64,000 nucleotides of DNA from Erwinia_E haradaeae_I (lineage in GTDB: Bacteria; Pseudomonadota; Gammaproteobacteria; Enterobacterales; Enterobacteriaceae), in NCBI RefSeq assembly GCF_900698925.1, contig NZ_LR217713.1, positions 868,001 through 932,000 of the forward strand, written 5' to 3'. The position numbers were made by a program, and so were the translations under genes. Of the stretch, positions 9,738-19,524 are shown piece after piece (the stretch's first letter is position 1; each line of letters opens with the position of its first letter). A model generated the notes under the pieces. It worked only from the letters and a program-made list of their open reading frames with translations. It made no database searches and had not been told where the DNA came from.

Positions 9738-10211
9738 TTAAAGACGCACTGGCAAAGAAGTAGTATACTTAATCTCTTCCATTGCAAAACTTGAAGTAAC
9801 ATCCAACAAAGTAGGTACGCTATGCAATAAGTTTTTATAAAATCTATCATAACTTTTCATATCAGCAACTTGAACTCTAAGAAGATAATCATATTCCCCT
9901 GCCATTCGATAAAACCCCATAACCTCCGGCATTATTTGTATTGTACTAACAAATTGATCAAATCCATCACTGCTATGCTGATGAGTTTTTATAAAAACAA
10001 AAGCAGTAAGATCCAAACCAAGCTTATCACTATTTAATAATGCTACCCGAGCACGAATATACCCCTCATCATCTAACCTCTTCAGTCGTTTCCAGCAAGG
10101 AGTGGTAGTGAGACAAACGGTCTCTGCCAAAACCTGTAAAGAAAGAGTACAATCCTTCTGCAGAAGGCTGAGTAACAAACGATCTTTTTTATCCAACGTT
10201 ATTGGTAGCAA
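9738..10211 (-). CDS. decR: Lrp/AsnC-family transcriptional regulator DecR
   Basis: An N-terminal winged helix-turn-helix (CTLSLQVLAETVCLTTTPCWKRLKRL) is followed by an AsnC-type ligand/oligomerisation domain. It closely matches E. coli DecR (YbaO), including the PEVMGFYRMAGEYDYLLRVQVADMK block and the TSSFAMEEIKYTTSLP end. In E. coli it activates the cysteine-detoxifying yhaOM operon. I choose the TTG at 10211 because AAGGAG stands 6 bases upstream, giving 157 residues (E. coli 152). A more upstream TTG at 10265 would add 18 residues absent from the family. It heads the decR-mdlA-mdlB run. Retention of a dedicated regulator is unusual in an eroding genome. Confidence 0.92.
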   Translation of the reverse strand: MLPITLDKKDRLLLSLLQKDCTLSLQVLAETVCLTTTPCWKRLKRLDDEGYIRARVALLNSDKLGLDLTAFVFIKTHQHSSDGFDQFVSTIQIMPEVMGFYRMAGEYDYLLRVQVADMKSYDRFYKNLLHSVPTLLDVTSSFAMEEIKYTTSLPVRL

Positions 10212-10281
10212 TATATTCTCCTTGTAATAACCTTTGAAATAAGAGTTTAGTAACTTTTTCTCCAAACATATCGTTAATCTT

Positions 10282-10336
10282 ATTTAAGACATGTACCATT
10301 TAAGACATGTACCAAAGTTTAATAGAAGTTTAATAG
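10282..10336. repeat. two adjacent perfect tandem duplications between decR and the DMT gene
   Basis: ATTTAAGACATGTACC occurs twice back to back (10282-10297, 10298-10313). AAGTTTAATAG then occurs twice back to back (10315-10325, 10326-10336). They fill the short divergent promoter interval between decR and the downstream transporter. Confidence 0.9.
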
Positions 10337-10348
10337 AATGGAGATATA

Positions 10349-11248
10349 ATGCGAAGAAAAATTTTTCATAACCTCGTGATCATCAGTTTATTCACTGCTG
10401 TCTCTTTTACTTGGGGCACTACCTGGATGGCAATGAAAATTGCTGTCTCTTCTGTTCCGCCTATTCTTGCCACCGGGCTTCGCTTTTTATTTGCAACACC
10501 ACTCCTGTTTTTGTTATCACGTTATAAACAAGCTCCTCTTTTATTCCCGTCTGGTCAGGGCCTTTTCCAATTATATGTCACACTTTTTTATTTTGCCTTA
10601 CCATTTACGCTCATGATTTATGGAGAGAGATACATTGCCTCTGGTCTAGCGTCAATTATTTTTTCTATCATGCCTGCTATTGTTCTTATTCTCTCTCGAT
10701 TCATTCTAAATGAACGAACCACAATACAACAAATTTTTGGTTTATGGATAAGCATTAGCACATTAATCATAATTTTATGGCAAGAAGCACATCATAACCT
10801 AGATACCCAAATACGGGGTGTATTAGCACTCGTTGCAGCAGTTCTAATACATGCTATTATGTATGTTCTATGCAAAAAGCGCTGCATGACTATCTCAGTT
10901 CTCAGTTATAACACCCTGCCTTGTTTAGGCGCTGGTATAATTCTTACCATAGCCGGTCTAAGTGAAACCACTGATTTTAAGATGTTTTCTACACAAGCCT
11001 TATTAGCCATAGCTTACCTCGGTATAGTAGCAGGAGTAGGAGGAGTTCTAGCATATTTTTTTCTTCAAAAAATTATTAAACCCTTTCAGGCATCGCTTGT
11101 TTTTATGATATTCCCCTTGATCGCATTAACCCTAGAACGATTCATAAATGGTAGCAGTCTTAGCAAATCGTCTCTAGTATTACTTATACCATTTCTTGTA
11201 GGTATGATACTCATACTGTATAAATCAAAGGAGAAAAACTCCCTTTAA
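10349..11248 (+). CDS. EamA-family drug/metabolite transporter (DMT)
   Basis: 299-residue inner-membrane protein with about ten hydrophobic segments arranged as two EamA repeats. The first carries TWGTTWMAMKIAV and PPILATGLRFLFATP; the second ends around FMIFPLIALTLERFI. The start at ATG 10349 has GGAG 6 bases upstream. Substrate cannot be told from sequence; family members export amino acids or other small metabolites. It is divergent from decR across a duplicated promoter interval. In a nutritional symbiont an amino-acid exporter is plausible, but that is inference. Confidence 0.85.
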   Translation: MRRKIFHNLVIISLFTAVSFTWGTTWMAMKIAVSSVPPILATGLRFLFATPLLFLLSRYKQAPLLFPSGQGLFQLYVTLFYFALPFTLMIYGERYIASGLASIIFSIMPAIVLILSRFILNERTTIQQIFGLWISISTLIIILWQEAHHNLDTQIRGVLALVAAVLIHAIMYVLCKKRCMTISVLSYNTLPCLGAGIILTIAGLSETTDFKMFSTQALLAIAYLGIVAGVGGVLAYFFLQKIIKPFQASLVFMIFPLIALTLERFINGSSLSKSSLVLLIPFLVGMILILYKSKEKNSL

Positions 11249-12608
11249 AACGAAATATTTTAAATCAATTACAATGCCATATGAAAGATTTTCGCACCAA
11301 TCTAGATATTTTTAAGATCAACATTTAAATATGATCTAACATGCTTACCGCTAACACTAACACCTATTGCCAACACAACCAATATGAAATAAGAAAAAAC
11401 AAATAAAAACGTTCCACTAAGCTCTATTAGTATCCACATCACTTATAAACATACTATAAATTTTATCTATCATTCTACAGGTTTCTAACCAAAAAAAAGA
11501 ACTGTGATCATACATAACTTATCAATCTATGTTAGAGGTGCTATATTTTAATAATGAATTAAATTACAAACGTGAATCACCTAGGATCACCATTATTGTT
11601 CACAAAACTAAGTTGCTTAACTAAAAAATTAAATATACATAAAATCATTGTATATACTAAGTATTATAATACTAATTATCTTCCTCGTAATCCAATAACT
11701 CGTTTCTATAATTAAAGAATTAAAGTCGTATTAGATTTCTTAATAATCCATGATTATTATCAAAATCGCACATGTAGATATACATAGTTATTATTCGCAT
11801 AATATAACATATATTGCATGCAAACATATCTAAAATTTCACAGAAACTAAATACCATAAAATCAAAATATTAATTAAAACAATACAACCATATTAAAAAC
11901 CTAACCCTTCCCTAACGATAACATATTAAAATTGTGGAATACTTTAAAATGAATTATAACAGTTACTACATCACTCACTATAACTCACCTTCTTATAAAA
12001 CTAAGAACATATGATTCTAACTCTTCAACATATATTAAAGCATATATTAATAGTTATATATAAAGCATATATTAATAGTATTATACTATGTTATTAAAAA
12101 CTCCTAGTTCTGGTACTTTACCGCATGGTTCTTTTAATCCTGTTTAGGTAAACTCATAACTAGATTCCAATATTTAAGAATAAAAAATTTAGAAAATAAT
12201 TTGACCCGAATAATTACAAATTATATCCGAAAAACCTAATCTATATTCTCTAAATCCAAGACATAACTAACTGATAATAAAACATCCAATATATTTCCAA
12301 AATATTAGATATAAATATATAATGTATTGATGAGAATCCTTCCCTAAACAACAAAATTATATTCACAATGTCAGCAACCTTAACTATTGATTAAGAATGC
12401 TACTAAAAACTGTTTTTCTACTAATAATCAACTTCTTTTATGCTTTCTTAAACATAAGAAAAAATATATTTCAATTAATTGTATAACATATAAAATACTA
12501 CCAGTATCTATCCCAATCATAAGTGATTTTGCAAAAACTGTAAAAAAATACAATATGATCACAATATCTATTGTACATCCTTTTACTTACTTTATATCTT
12601 TTTACTAA
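11249..12608. other. gene-free AT-rich stretch
   Basis: No gene recognised. A 73-codon open frame at 12387-12608 is Lys/Ile/Ser-rich, without similarity or ribosome binding site. A tandem duplication lies at 12036-12079. Confidence 0.6.
12036..12079. repeat. direct repeat, 19 bp x2, period 25
   Basis: TAAAGCATATATTAATAGT at 12036-12054 and again at 12061-12079, identical. Confidence 0.85.
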
Positions 12609-13904
12609 CTAAGAAGAAAAGCGATCATAAAAACCCAATACAAGAGCCGTTCCAAATGACGGCAAAAGCCATATCATCCCCTGATCAATCAAAGGAAAAT
12701 CTTGAATTAACGCAGGAAGAACAACTTTTAAACTGGAATTTTGTACTACATCTAAAATACCAAAGATTAAACTAACAAAAAAAACTGGAATAAAAACTCT
12801 TTTACTCTTTTTCCACCAAAGCCTCGTAAAACTTAATAACACTAACATGATACAAGGAGGATATATTGCTATCAATATAGGAATAGATATCTGAATTAAA
12901 TAACTAAGACCAAGATTAGAAAAAAACAAAGAAAGAAGACCAATAATACAAACTACTTGACGATAACTAAAAGGTAGATACCTCTCAAAAAACTCCGCAG
13001 AAGAACAAGTCAACCCAACAGAAGTTACTAAACAAGAAATAAAAATTAATATAGATAAAAAAATAGTACCAACCAAACCAAAAGTATGTTGAATATAAGT
13101 ATATAGAATCACAGAACCATTCACATGATGATCCAAAATACTAGCACTATCAGAACCGATTTTAAACAGAGCCAAATAGATTAAAGTTAAACCAAGAGCG
13201 GCAATACCTCCTGCAATTATAGTATAACGCATCAATAATTTTTCTTCACTAATAGAGCGTGAGCGTACAGCATTAATAATCACAGTGCTAAACACTAATG
13301 CACCCAAAGCATCCATAGTTAGATAGCCACCTAATAAACCATGAGAAAATGCTAGATTCTTATAATCCGTTGACATAGGCATCATTCTGCCTGCTGGCCA
13401 TACATATGCCGAAATCGATAGAAAAATTAAAGATAATATTTTCAATGGAGCTAAAACATGACCAATTATATCTAATAATTTAGCAGGATAGAGAGAAATA
13501 AGACTAACTAAACAAAAATAGAAGAGACTATAATGCAACATAAGCGATTGAGTATGTTCAAATAACGGAACTAATCCCATTTCAAATGAAACATTAGCAG
13601 TACGTGGTATCGCAAATAAAGGCCCAACAATAAAATAACAAATAGTTGCTAATATAACCCCTAAGCATTTACCAATCGGTGCGCTCAGGACTTCAATTCT
13701 TCCTCCAGCTCGAGCTAATGCAATAACTCCCAGAAATGGCAATCCTACGGCCATAACCAAAAACCCTAAAGCGGTATACCAAACATATTCCCCAGACTGA
13801 ATACCCAACATAGGTGGAAATATTATATTTCCAGCTCCTAAAAAAAAAGCCAAAACCATGAGACCTAACGATAAGATATCTTTAAAACTTAAATAATTTT
13901 GCAT
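12609..13904 (-). CDS. brnQ: branched-chain amino acid:cation symporter BrnQ
   Basis: Inner-membrane importer for leucine, isoleucine and valine (LIVCS family). The family start motif LGAGNIIFPPMLG, the SFEMGLVPL and GYLTMDALGALVFSTVIINA blocks and LTCSSAEFFERYLPFSYR all match E. coli BrnQ closely. About 431 residues against 439. AAGGA lies too close to the first two ATG codons (13916, 13913), so I take the ATG at 13904, 11 bases downstream of it. Single gene, convergent with nothing. Together with SstT it shows retained amino-acid uptake. Confidence 0.94.
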   Translation of the reverse strand: MQNYLSFKDILSLGLMVLAFFLGAGNIIFPPMLGIQSGEYVWYTALGFLVMAVGLPFLGVIALARAGGRIEVLSAPIGKCLGVILATICYFIVGPLFAIPRTANVSFEMGLVPLFEHTQSLMLHYSLFYFCLVSLISLYPAKLLDIIGHVLAPLKILSLIFLSISAYVWPAGRMMPMSTDYKNLAFSHGLLGGYLTMDALGALVFSTVIINAVRSRSISEEKLLMRYTIIAGGIAALGLTLIYLALFKIGSDSASILDHHVNGSVILYTYIQHTFGLVGTIFLSILIFISCLVTSVGLTCSSAEFFERYLPFSYRQVVCIIGLLSLFFSNLGLSYLIQISIPILIAIYPPCIMLVLLSFTRLWWKKSKRVFIPVFFVSLIFGILDVVQNSSLKVVLPALIQDFPLIDQGMIWLLPSFGTALVLGFYDRFSS

Positions 13905-14468
13905 AACAATCATCATCCTTAATTAGTCAATCTATTCTATCACGCAAACTCATGATCAATATATAAAATATAAATTCACACAATAAATTAAAATGATGTT
14001 TTATGTATGAAAAAATAGAAAAACTGCTAGAAATCCAATTTTGACCACTTCCCAATATCTATAATATTCAGATCTAATGAAAGCCTCTCCCGTCCTAAAT
14101 AAGCTATTAATTCTAGTTTATTTATCTAGAATACATGAGAAAAGAAAGTGAAAATTAAACAGAACAGATCGCACTACTCTCATTCTAATGCTATACTAAC
14201 CGCTTTAATTCATTCACTATAATTTAAATTAACGTTTTTAATAAAATATCAAACAAAAATAAGAAGGTAGTAATTTACAAAAGAAAGACCTTGACTATAA
14301 AATATATTCATAATCAAAATATATTTACAATCACAGTAATCATAAATATAGCCATATACTAACTAAAATAAACTTTTTCAAAATCAAAAATAATTAATAA
14401 ACAATTAATAAACAAAAGTCATAACCATTGTATATGATTATGAAATCCTTGCTATTTGAGGTTGTTCC
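13905..14468. other. divergent spacer between brnQ and cyoA
   Basis: Must carry the promoters of brnQ and the cyo operon; none is clear enough to place. AATTAATAAAC is tandemly duplicated at 14392-14402/14403-14413, about 55 bases before cyoA. Confidence 0.5.
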
Positions 14469-15353
14469 ATGAAATGCAGAACATATAAGAAAAGAATAGC
14501 CATTTTTCCATTAATAATGCAGCTCATGCTGCTCAATAGTTGTCAAAGTGTGTTAATGGATCCAAAAGGACACATTGCCATAGAACAGCGCTCACTCATT
14601 CTAACAGCATTTGGCCTCATGATGATTGTTGTATTACCTGCAATTTATATGGCTATTCTATTTTCTTGGAAATATCGAGAATCCAACACATTAGCACAGT
14701 ATAAGCCAGATTGGGATCATTCATATAAATTGGAAGCAATAGTATGGACTATTCCTATCTTGATAATTATCTTTCTCAGCATTCTTTCATGGAAATCGAC
14801 CCACGAACTAGAACCTCGACAAGCTTTAAAATCTGATGTTAAATCAATACTAATCGAAGTGGTTTCGCTAAACTGGAAATGGTTATTTATCTATCCTGAA
14901 CAAGGTATCGCTACTATAAATGAAATTGCTTTTCCAGCCAATTGTCCTGTACACTTTAAAATTACTTCTCATACAGTAATGAACTCCTTTTTTGTTCCGG
15001 CTCTAGGAAGCCAAATGTACGCGATGCCAGGAATGCAGACTCATCTAAATTTAATTGCAAATAAATCAGGAACGTTTAATGGAATCTCATCTAATTATAG
15101 TGGTCATGGGTTCTCACAAATGAAATTTAAAGCTATTGCCACTAAGAATAGAGAAACGTTTAATCAATGGACAGAAAGAGTAAAAAAATCTCCTAAAACT
15201 TTGATAACAATGAATGATTTCAATCATATGGCTCAACTAAAAAATGATCATTCAGTCACATTTTTTTCTTCTGTTAAACCAGAATTATTTCAAAATATCA
15301 TGGACCAATTTCATGTAAAAGATTCTAATACAATAGAAACAAATAAAAAATAG
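14469..15353 (+). CDS. cyoA: cytochrome bo3 ubiquinol oxidase subunit II
   Basis: Lipoprotein subunit of the proton-pumping terminal quinol oxidase. The signal peptide ends in a lipobox LLNSC (Cys near residue 25), followed by two membrane helices and a periplasmic cupredoxin-like domain (IEVVSLNWKWLFIYPEQGIATINEIAFPAN). As in quinol oxidases generally, the CuA ligands are absent. 294 residues versus 315 in E. coli; the His/Met-rich C-terminal tail is missing. GAGG precedes the ATG by about 7 bases. First gene of cyoABCDE. Confidence 0.97.
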   Translation: MKCRTYKKRIAIFPLIMQLMLLNSCQSVLMDPKGHIAIEQRSLILTAFGLMMIVVLPAIYMAILFSWKYRESNTLAQYKPDWDHSYKLEAIVWTIPILIIIFLSILSWKSTHELEPRQALKSDVKSILIEVVSLNWKWLFIYPEQGIATINEIAFPANCPVHFKITSHTVMNSFFVPALGSQMYAMPGMQTHLNLIANKSGTFNGISSNYSGHGFSQMKFKAIATKNRETFNQWTERVKKSPKTLITMNDFNHMAQLKNDHSVTFFSSVKPELFQNIMDQFHVKDSNTIETNKK

Positions 15354-15579
15354 GATCTACAATTAATGACATATATGCTCTGATATTTATGCCGAAAATT
15401 TAAAAAAATAATTATTAAATATTCATTTAAAATGAAAAATATTTCATAAATAGCAATATCAACTGCTACTATATAGCTAGTATCTCATTAAGCTTTAATT
15501 AAGTGTTATCAACCCTAATTCAGTTATTTTGTACATTTTATACATAAACTCCTTCCCTACAGAGGAACCGAGGCATCAC

Positions 15580-17574
15580 ATGATTTTAGGAAAATTAACT
15601 CTCAATTCTATACCATTCCATGAACCAATTATCATGATAACTCTTTCTACTATTATGATTCTTGGTGTTAGCATTGCCGCAGCTATTACATATTGTAATA
15701 AATGGAAATACCTTTGGTGTGAATGGTTAACCTCTTTAGATCATAAAAAAATAGGAATTATGTATCTTGTGATGGCCTTTATCATGTTACTCCGAGGTTT
15801 TGCCGACGCTATTATGATGCGCAGCCAACAAGTTCTTGCCTCTGCAGGCAAGCCTGGCTTCTTACCGCCACATCACTACGATCAGATTTTTACTGCTCAC
15901 GGTGTAATTATGATCTTTTTTGTAGCTATGCCGCTAGTCGTAGGATTGATGAATATCATTGTTCCATTACAAATTGGAACTCGCGATGTAGCATTTCCAT
16001 TTTTAAACAACCTAAGCTTTTGGTTCACTGTTATAGGAGCAATTTTAATCAATCTCTCACTAGGAATTGGTGAATTTGCACAAACAGGTTGGCTAGCTTA
16101 CCCCCCTCTCTCAGGCCCGCAATATAGCCCTGGCGTCGGAGTGGATTACTGGATATGGAGTCTGCAACTTTCTGGTATTGGAACAACCTTGACGGGTATC
16201 AATTTCATAGTTACTATCCTCAAGATGCGCACCCATGGCATGAGCATGCTTAAGATGCCAGTATTCACTTGGACTTCATTGTGCACAAATATACTGATAA
16301 TCGCTGCGTTTCCTGTTCTAACAACCACTCTAAGCCTTCTAACCCTAGATCGTTATCTAGATTTTCATTTCTTTAGCAACGAAATGGGGGGTAATATGAT
16401 GATGTATGTTAATTTAATCTGGATTTGGGGTCATCCAGAAGTCTATATCCTTATTCTACCAATCTTTGGTGTATTTTCTGAGGTTGTTGCTACCTTTTCA
16501 CGTAAAAGCTTGTTCGGCTATATCTCATTAATTGGAGCAACAGTAGTTATTACCATTCTATCATTCCTTGTCTGGCTGCATCACTTTTTTACAATGGGTG
16601 CTGGAGCAGATGTAAACGCCTTCTTTGGTATAATGACAATGATTATTGCCATTCCTACAGGTGTGAAAATCTTTAACTGGCTATTTACAATGTATAAAGG
16701 AAGAATCCGATTACATTCTTCCATGTTGTGGACTATCGGTTTTTTAGTTACATTTTCTGTGGGAGGAATGAGCGGAGTACTACTCGCTATCCCAGGCGCG
16801 GATTTTGTTTTACATAATAGCTTATTTCTTATTGCTCACTTCCATAATGTGATTATCGGAGGGGTCGTCTTTGGCTGTTTTGCAGGAATAGCATATTGGT
16901 TCCCCAAAATATTCGGCATTATTTTAAATGAAAAATGGGGAATACGTTCATTCTGGTTTTGGATTCTTGGTTTTTTTACTGCATTTATTCCGTTATATGT
17001 TTTAGGATTTATGGGAATGACACGGCGTCTCAGTCAAGACATTGATCCACAATTCCATACTATGCTAGTAATTGCAGCCGGGGGAACTATATTGATTAGT
17101 TGTGGCATTATCTGCCAATTCATTCAGCTCTATGTTACCATCCGTGACCGTAAAAATAACCGTGACCTAACTGGTGACCCTTGGGGAGGGCGCACATTAG
17201 AATGGTCAACCTCCTCACCACCACCATTCTATAATTTTGCTATTTTACCTAAAATAAATGCACGCGATGCTTTTTGGCACATGAAAAAAAAAGAAAAAAT
17301 ATTTCAAGATATCCCAGAATATACTGCCATTCATATGCCAAAAAATAGTAGCGTTGGAATTATCATAGCTTTCTTTAGTCTCCTATTCGGTTTTTCGATG
17401 ATCTGGCATATTTGGTGGTTAGTTTGTATATCATTTTTAGCAACTCTCATATCTTGGATGATAAAGAGTTTTGATGAAGATATTGATTACCACGTCCCTA
17501 TTCACGATATTATAATTATTGAAAATCATCACATCAATGAAAGAAAAAAATCAGAGATTGATTATGTTAACTAA
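15580..17574 (+). CDS. cyoB: cytochrome bo3 ubiquinol oxidase subunit I
   Basis: Catalytic subunit with about 15 membrane helices binding heme b, heme o3 and CuB. It reduces O2 while oxidising ubiquinol and pumping protons. Ligand regions are intact: DQIFTAHGVIMIFF (heme b His near residue 107), WGHPEVYILILP (CuB His and the cross-linked Tyr), WLHHFFTMGAG (the two CuB His) and LIAHFHNVIIGG (heme His pair). I start at ATG 15580 because GAGG is 6 bases upstream and MILGKLTLNSIPFHEP aligns with the E. coli N-terminus; 664 residues versus 663. It overlaps cyoC by 11 bases. The spacer from cyoA (176 bases) is longer than usual in this operon. Confidence 0.98.
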   Translation: MILGKLTLNSIPFHEPIIMITLSTIMILGVSIAAAITYCNKWKYLWCEWLTSLDHKKIGIMYLVMAFIMLLRGFADAIMMRSQQVLASAGKPGFLPPHHYDQIFTAHGVIMIFFVAMPLVVGLMNIIVPLQIGTRDVAFPFLNNLSFWFTVIGAILINLSLGIGEFAQTGWLAYPPLSGPQYSPGVGVDYWIWSLQLSGIGTTLTGINFIVTILKMRTHGMSMLKMPVFTWTSLCTNILIIAAFPVLTTTLSLLTLDRYLDFHFFSNEMGGNMMMYVNLIWIWGHPEVYILILPIFGVFSEVVATFSRKSLFGYISLIGATVVITILSFLVWLHHFFTMGAGADVNAFFGIMTMIIAIPTGVKIFNWLFTMYKGRIRLHSSMLWTIGFLVTFSVGGMSGVLLAIPGADFVLHNSLFLIAHFHNVIIGGVVFGCFAGIAYWFPKIFGIILNEKWGIRSFWFWILGFFTAFIPLYVLGFMGMTRRLSQDIDPQFHTMLVIAAGGTILISCGIICQFIQLYVTIRDRKNNRDLTGDPWGGRTLEWSTSSPPPFYNFAILPKINARDAFWHMKKKEKIFQDIPEYTAIHMPKNSSVGIIIAFFSLLFGFSMIWHIWWLVCISFLATLISWMIKSFDEDIDYHVPIHDIIIIENHHINERKKSEIDYVN

Positions 17575-18151
17575 AACCATCTCTCCCCACGATAATATGA
17601 GTACTAACAAAATCTTTGGATTCTGGTTATACCTGATGAGTGACTGCATTATTTTCGCTACTTTATTTGCTACCTACGGCGTAATGGTAACAAACACTGC
17701 AAGTGGTCCAACAGGTAAAGATATCTTCAATTTACCATTTGTTCTGTTAGAAACCATTTGTCTTTTGATAAGCTCCGGGACCTGTGGTCTCGTCTTAATT
17801 CGAATGCATCAAGAGAAAAAAAATTCAGTTATATTGTGGTTTGGACTGACTATTGTCTTCGGCCTTTCTTTTATTGGAATGGAGGGATATGAACTATTAC
17901 ATCTAATCACTAAAGGAATGGGACCTAGTCTAAGTGGTTTTTTATCTGCTTTCTTTACACTGCTTGGAGCGCATGCACTACATGTGACCGCTGGATTGAT
18001 TTGGATGATCTTGCTCATGATCCAAATAGCTCGAAGAGGTTTAACCACTATTAACTGTATACGAATCATGTGTTTAAGCCTATTTTGGCATTTTCTAGAT
18101 ATAATATGGATATGTGTATTTACCATTGTTTACTTAATAGGAAAAATATAA
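17564..18151 (+). CDS. cyoC: cytochrome bo3 ubiquinol oxidase subunit III
   Basis: Five-helix subunit III of the bo3 oxidase. TNKIFGFWLYLMSDCIIFATLFATYGVM and GMGPSLSGFLSAFFTLLGAHALHVTAGLIWM match the family. I use ATG 17564, inside the end of cyoB, giving 195 residues (E. coli 204; the His-rich N-terminal tail is absent). Its TAA overlaps the cyoD ATG by one base, so translation is coupled through the operon. Confidence 0.96.
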   Translation: MLTKTISPHDNMSTNKIFGFWLYLMSDCIIFATLFATYGVMVTNTASGPTGKDIFNLPFVLLETICLLISSGTCGLVLIRMHQEKKNSVILWFGLTIVFGLSFIGMEGYELLHLITKGMGPSLSGFLSAFFTLLGAHALHVTAGLIWMILLMIQIARRGLTTINCIRIMCLSLFWHFLDIIWICVFTIVYLIGKI

Positions 18152-18486
18152 TGTACCAGATTCCAATTAAGTCTAAAGATAATTTTTCAAAAACCGCTAT
18201 CAAGTCTTATAGCACCGGTTTATCTTTTTCAATTCTTCTCACAGTCGTACCATTTTTGGTAGTTTTAAACGGTCAAATATCTCGAACTAGCATACTATCT
18301 ATAGTTTTGACATGCGCAGTATGCCAAATACTAGTACATCTAATATACTTTCTGCACCTTGATCACAAATCAGAAGGTGGATGGACTTTAATCTCTAGCA
18401 TATTTGTAGCAATAATAGTCTTAATTATTATTATTGGTTCTTTATGGATCATGTGGAATTTAAATCAAAATATGATACATGATTAA
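18151..18486 (+). CDS. cyoD: cytochrome bo3 ubiquinol oxidase subunit IV
   Basis: Small three-helix subunit that assists CuB site assembly in subunit I. 111 residues (E. coli 109), ending LWIMWNLNQNMIHD like E. coli WIMWNLNYNMMMH. Start ATG 18151 shares a base with the cyoC stop (TAATG). Confidence 0.95.
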   Translation: MYQIPIKSKDNFSKTAIKSYSTGLSFSILLTVVPFLVVLNGQISRTSILSIVLTCAVCQILVHLIYFLHLDHKSEGGWTLISSIFVAIIVLIIIIGSLWIMWNLNQNMIHD

Positions 18487-18498
18487 ATAGATAATCTA

Positions 18499-19350
18499 AT
18501 GATTAAACACTATCTGGAACTAACGAAACCGGGAATTATTGTTGGAAATTTAATTGCTTTAATCGGCGGTTTTTTACTTGCTTCTGAATATAAGATCGAC
18601 TATTATCGTTTTTTTTTCACCATAATGGGAACGCTTCTAATCATCGCATCTAGTTGTGTTTATAACAATTACATAGATCGAGATATTGATAAAAAAGCTC
18701 AAAGAACAAAAAATAGAATTTTATCATCCACTCTCATTTCTTTGCGAACTGTTCTTTTTTACGCAACCACATTAGGTATATCCGGTTTTATAATACTTAT
18801 TTATGGCACAAATCCTTTAGCAACCTGCTTCGCTATCATAGGGTTTATAATTTACGTTGGCGTCTATAGTCTATATATGAAACGTCATTCTATCTATGGT
18901 ACCCTTATAGGTTCCCTATCAGGTTCCACCCCTCCTTTAATAGGCTACTGCTCAGCCTCTGGAAAATTTGACTCTGCAGCTCTAATATTGCTATCTATAT
19001 TTAGCCTTTGGCAAATACCACACTCTTATGCTATTTCTATTTTATATTTAAAAGATTATCAAATCACTAACATTCCAGTTTTACCAGTCAAGCGTGGAAT
19101 TATAGAAGCTAAAAAACATATCATAATATATATTATTGCATTTATTGCTTCCACAATGATGTTGTTCATAGCAGGATACACTGGGTATAAGTATCTTATT
19201 GTAATGAGTATAGTAGGTATCTGGTGGCTGAGTGTAGCTGTTATTGGTTACAAAACCTACAGCAATCCACTTTGGGCTAAAAAAGTTTTTCTCTTATCCC
19301 TGATAGTAATCAGTGCTTTTAGCATTATGATATCAATAGATATTGCATAA
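18499..19350 (+). CDS. cyoE: protoheme IX farnesyltransferase (heme O synthase)
   Basis: UbiA-family membrane prenyltransferase that converts heme B to heme O, the cofactor of the bo3 oxidase encoded just upstream. The prenyl-diphosphate binding motif NNYIDRDIDKKAQRTKNR and the YMKRHSIYGTLIGSLSGSTPPLIGYC block are intact. 283 residues against 296: the C-terminal tail after the last helix is about 13 residues shorter. It starts 12 bases after cyoD. No clear terminator follows. Confidence 0.96.
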   Translation: MIKHYLELTKPGIIVGNLIALIGGFLLASEYKIDYYRFFFTIMGTLLIIASSCVYNNYIDRDIDKKAQRTKNRILSSTLISLRTVLFYATTLGISGFIILIYGTNPLATCFAIIGFIIYVGVYSLYMKRHSIYGTLIGSLSGSTPPLIGYCSASGKFDSAALILLSIFSLWQIPHSYAISILYLKDYQITNIPVLPVKRGIIEAKKHIIIYIIAFIASTMMLFIAGYTGYKYLIVMSIVGIWWLSVAVIGYKTYSNPLWAKKVFLLSLIVISAFSIMISIDIA

Positions 19351-19524
19351 TAATCCTATAATAAACCACCCTCTTTTTTTCGATTTCAAATCCATAAAAC
19401 CACTTAACTAAAACCAATCAATAAAACCTAAAGAACCTCTTTTAACCAATCGTAACACTTTTAATAATGTTTAAAAAAATTTACTCTGCAATCATAAAAT
19501 ACAATTCAAGACCTGGAGATAGTT

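Noticed and set aside
12387..12608. 73-codon frame before brnQ
   Set aside because: No similarity, low-complexity composition, no ribosome binding site.
17283..17291. A9 tract inside cyoB as a frameshift site
   Set aside because: The frame continues correctly across it and the protein aligns to its end, so there is no evidence of disruption.
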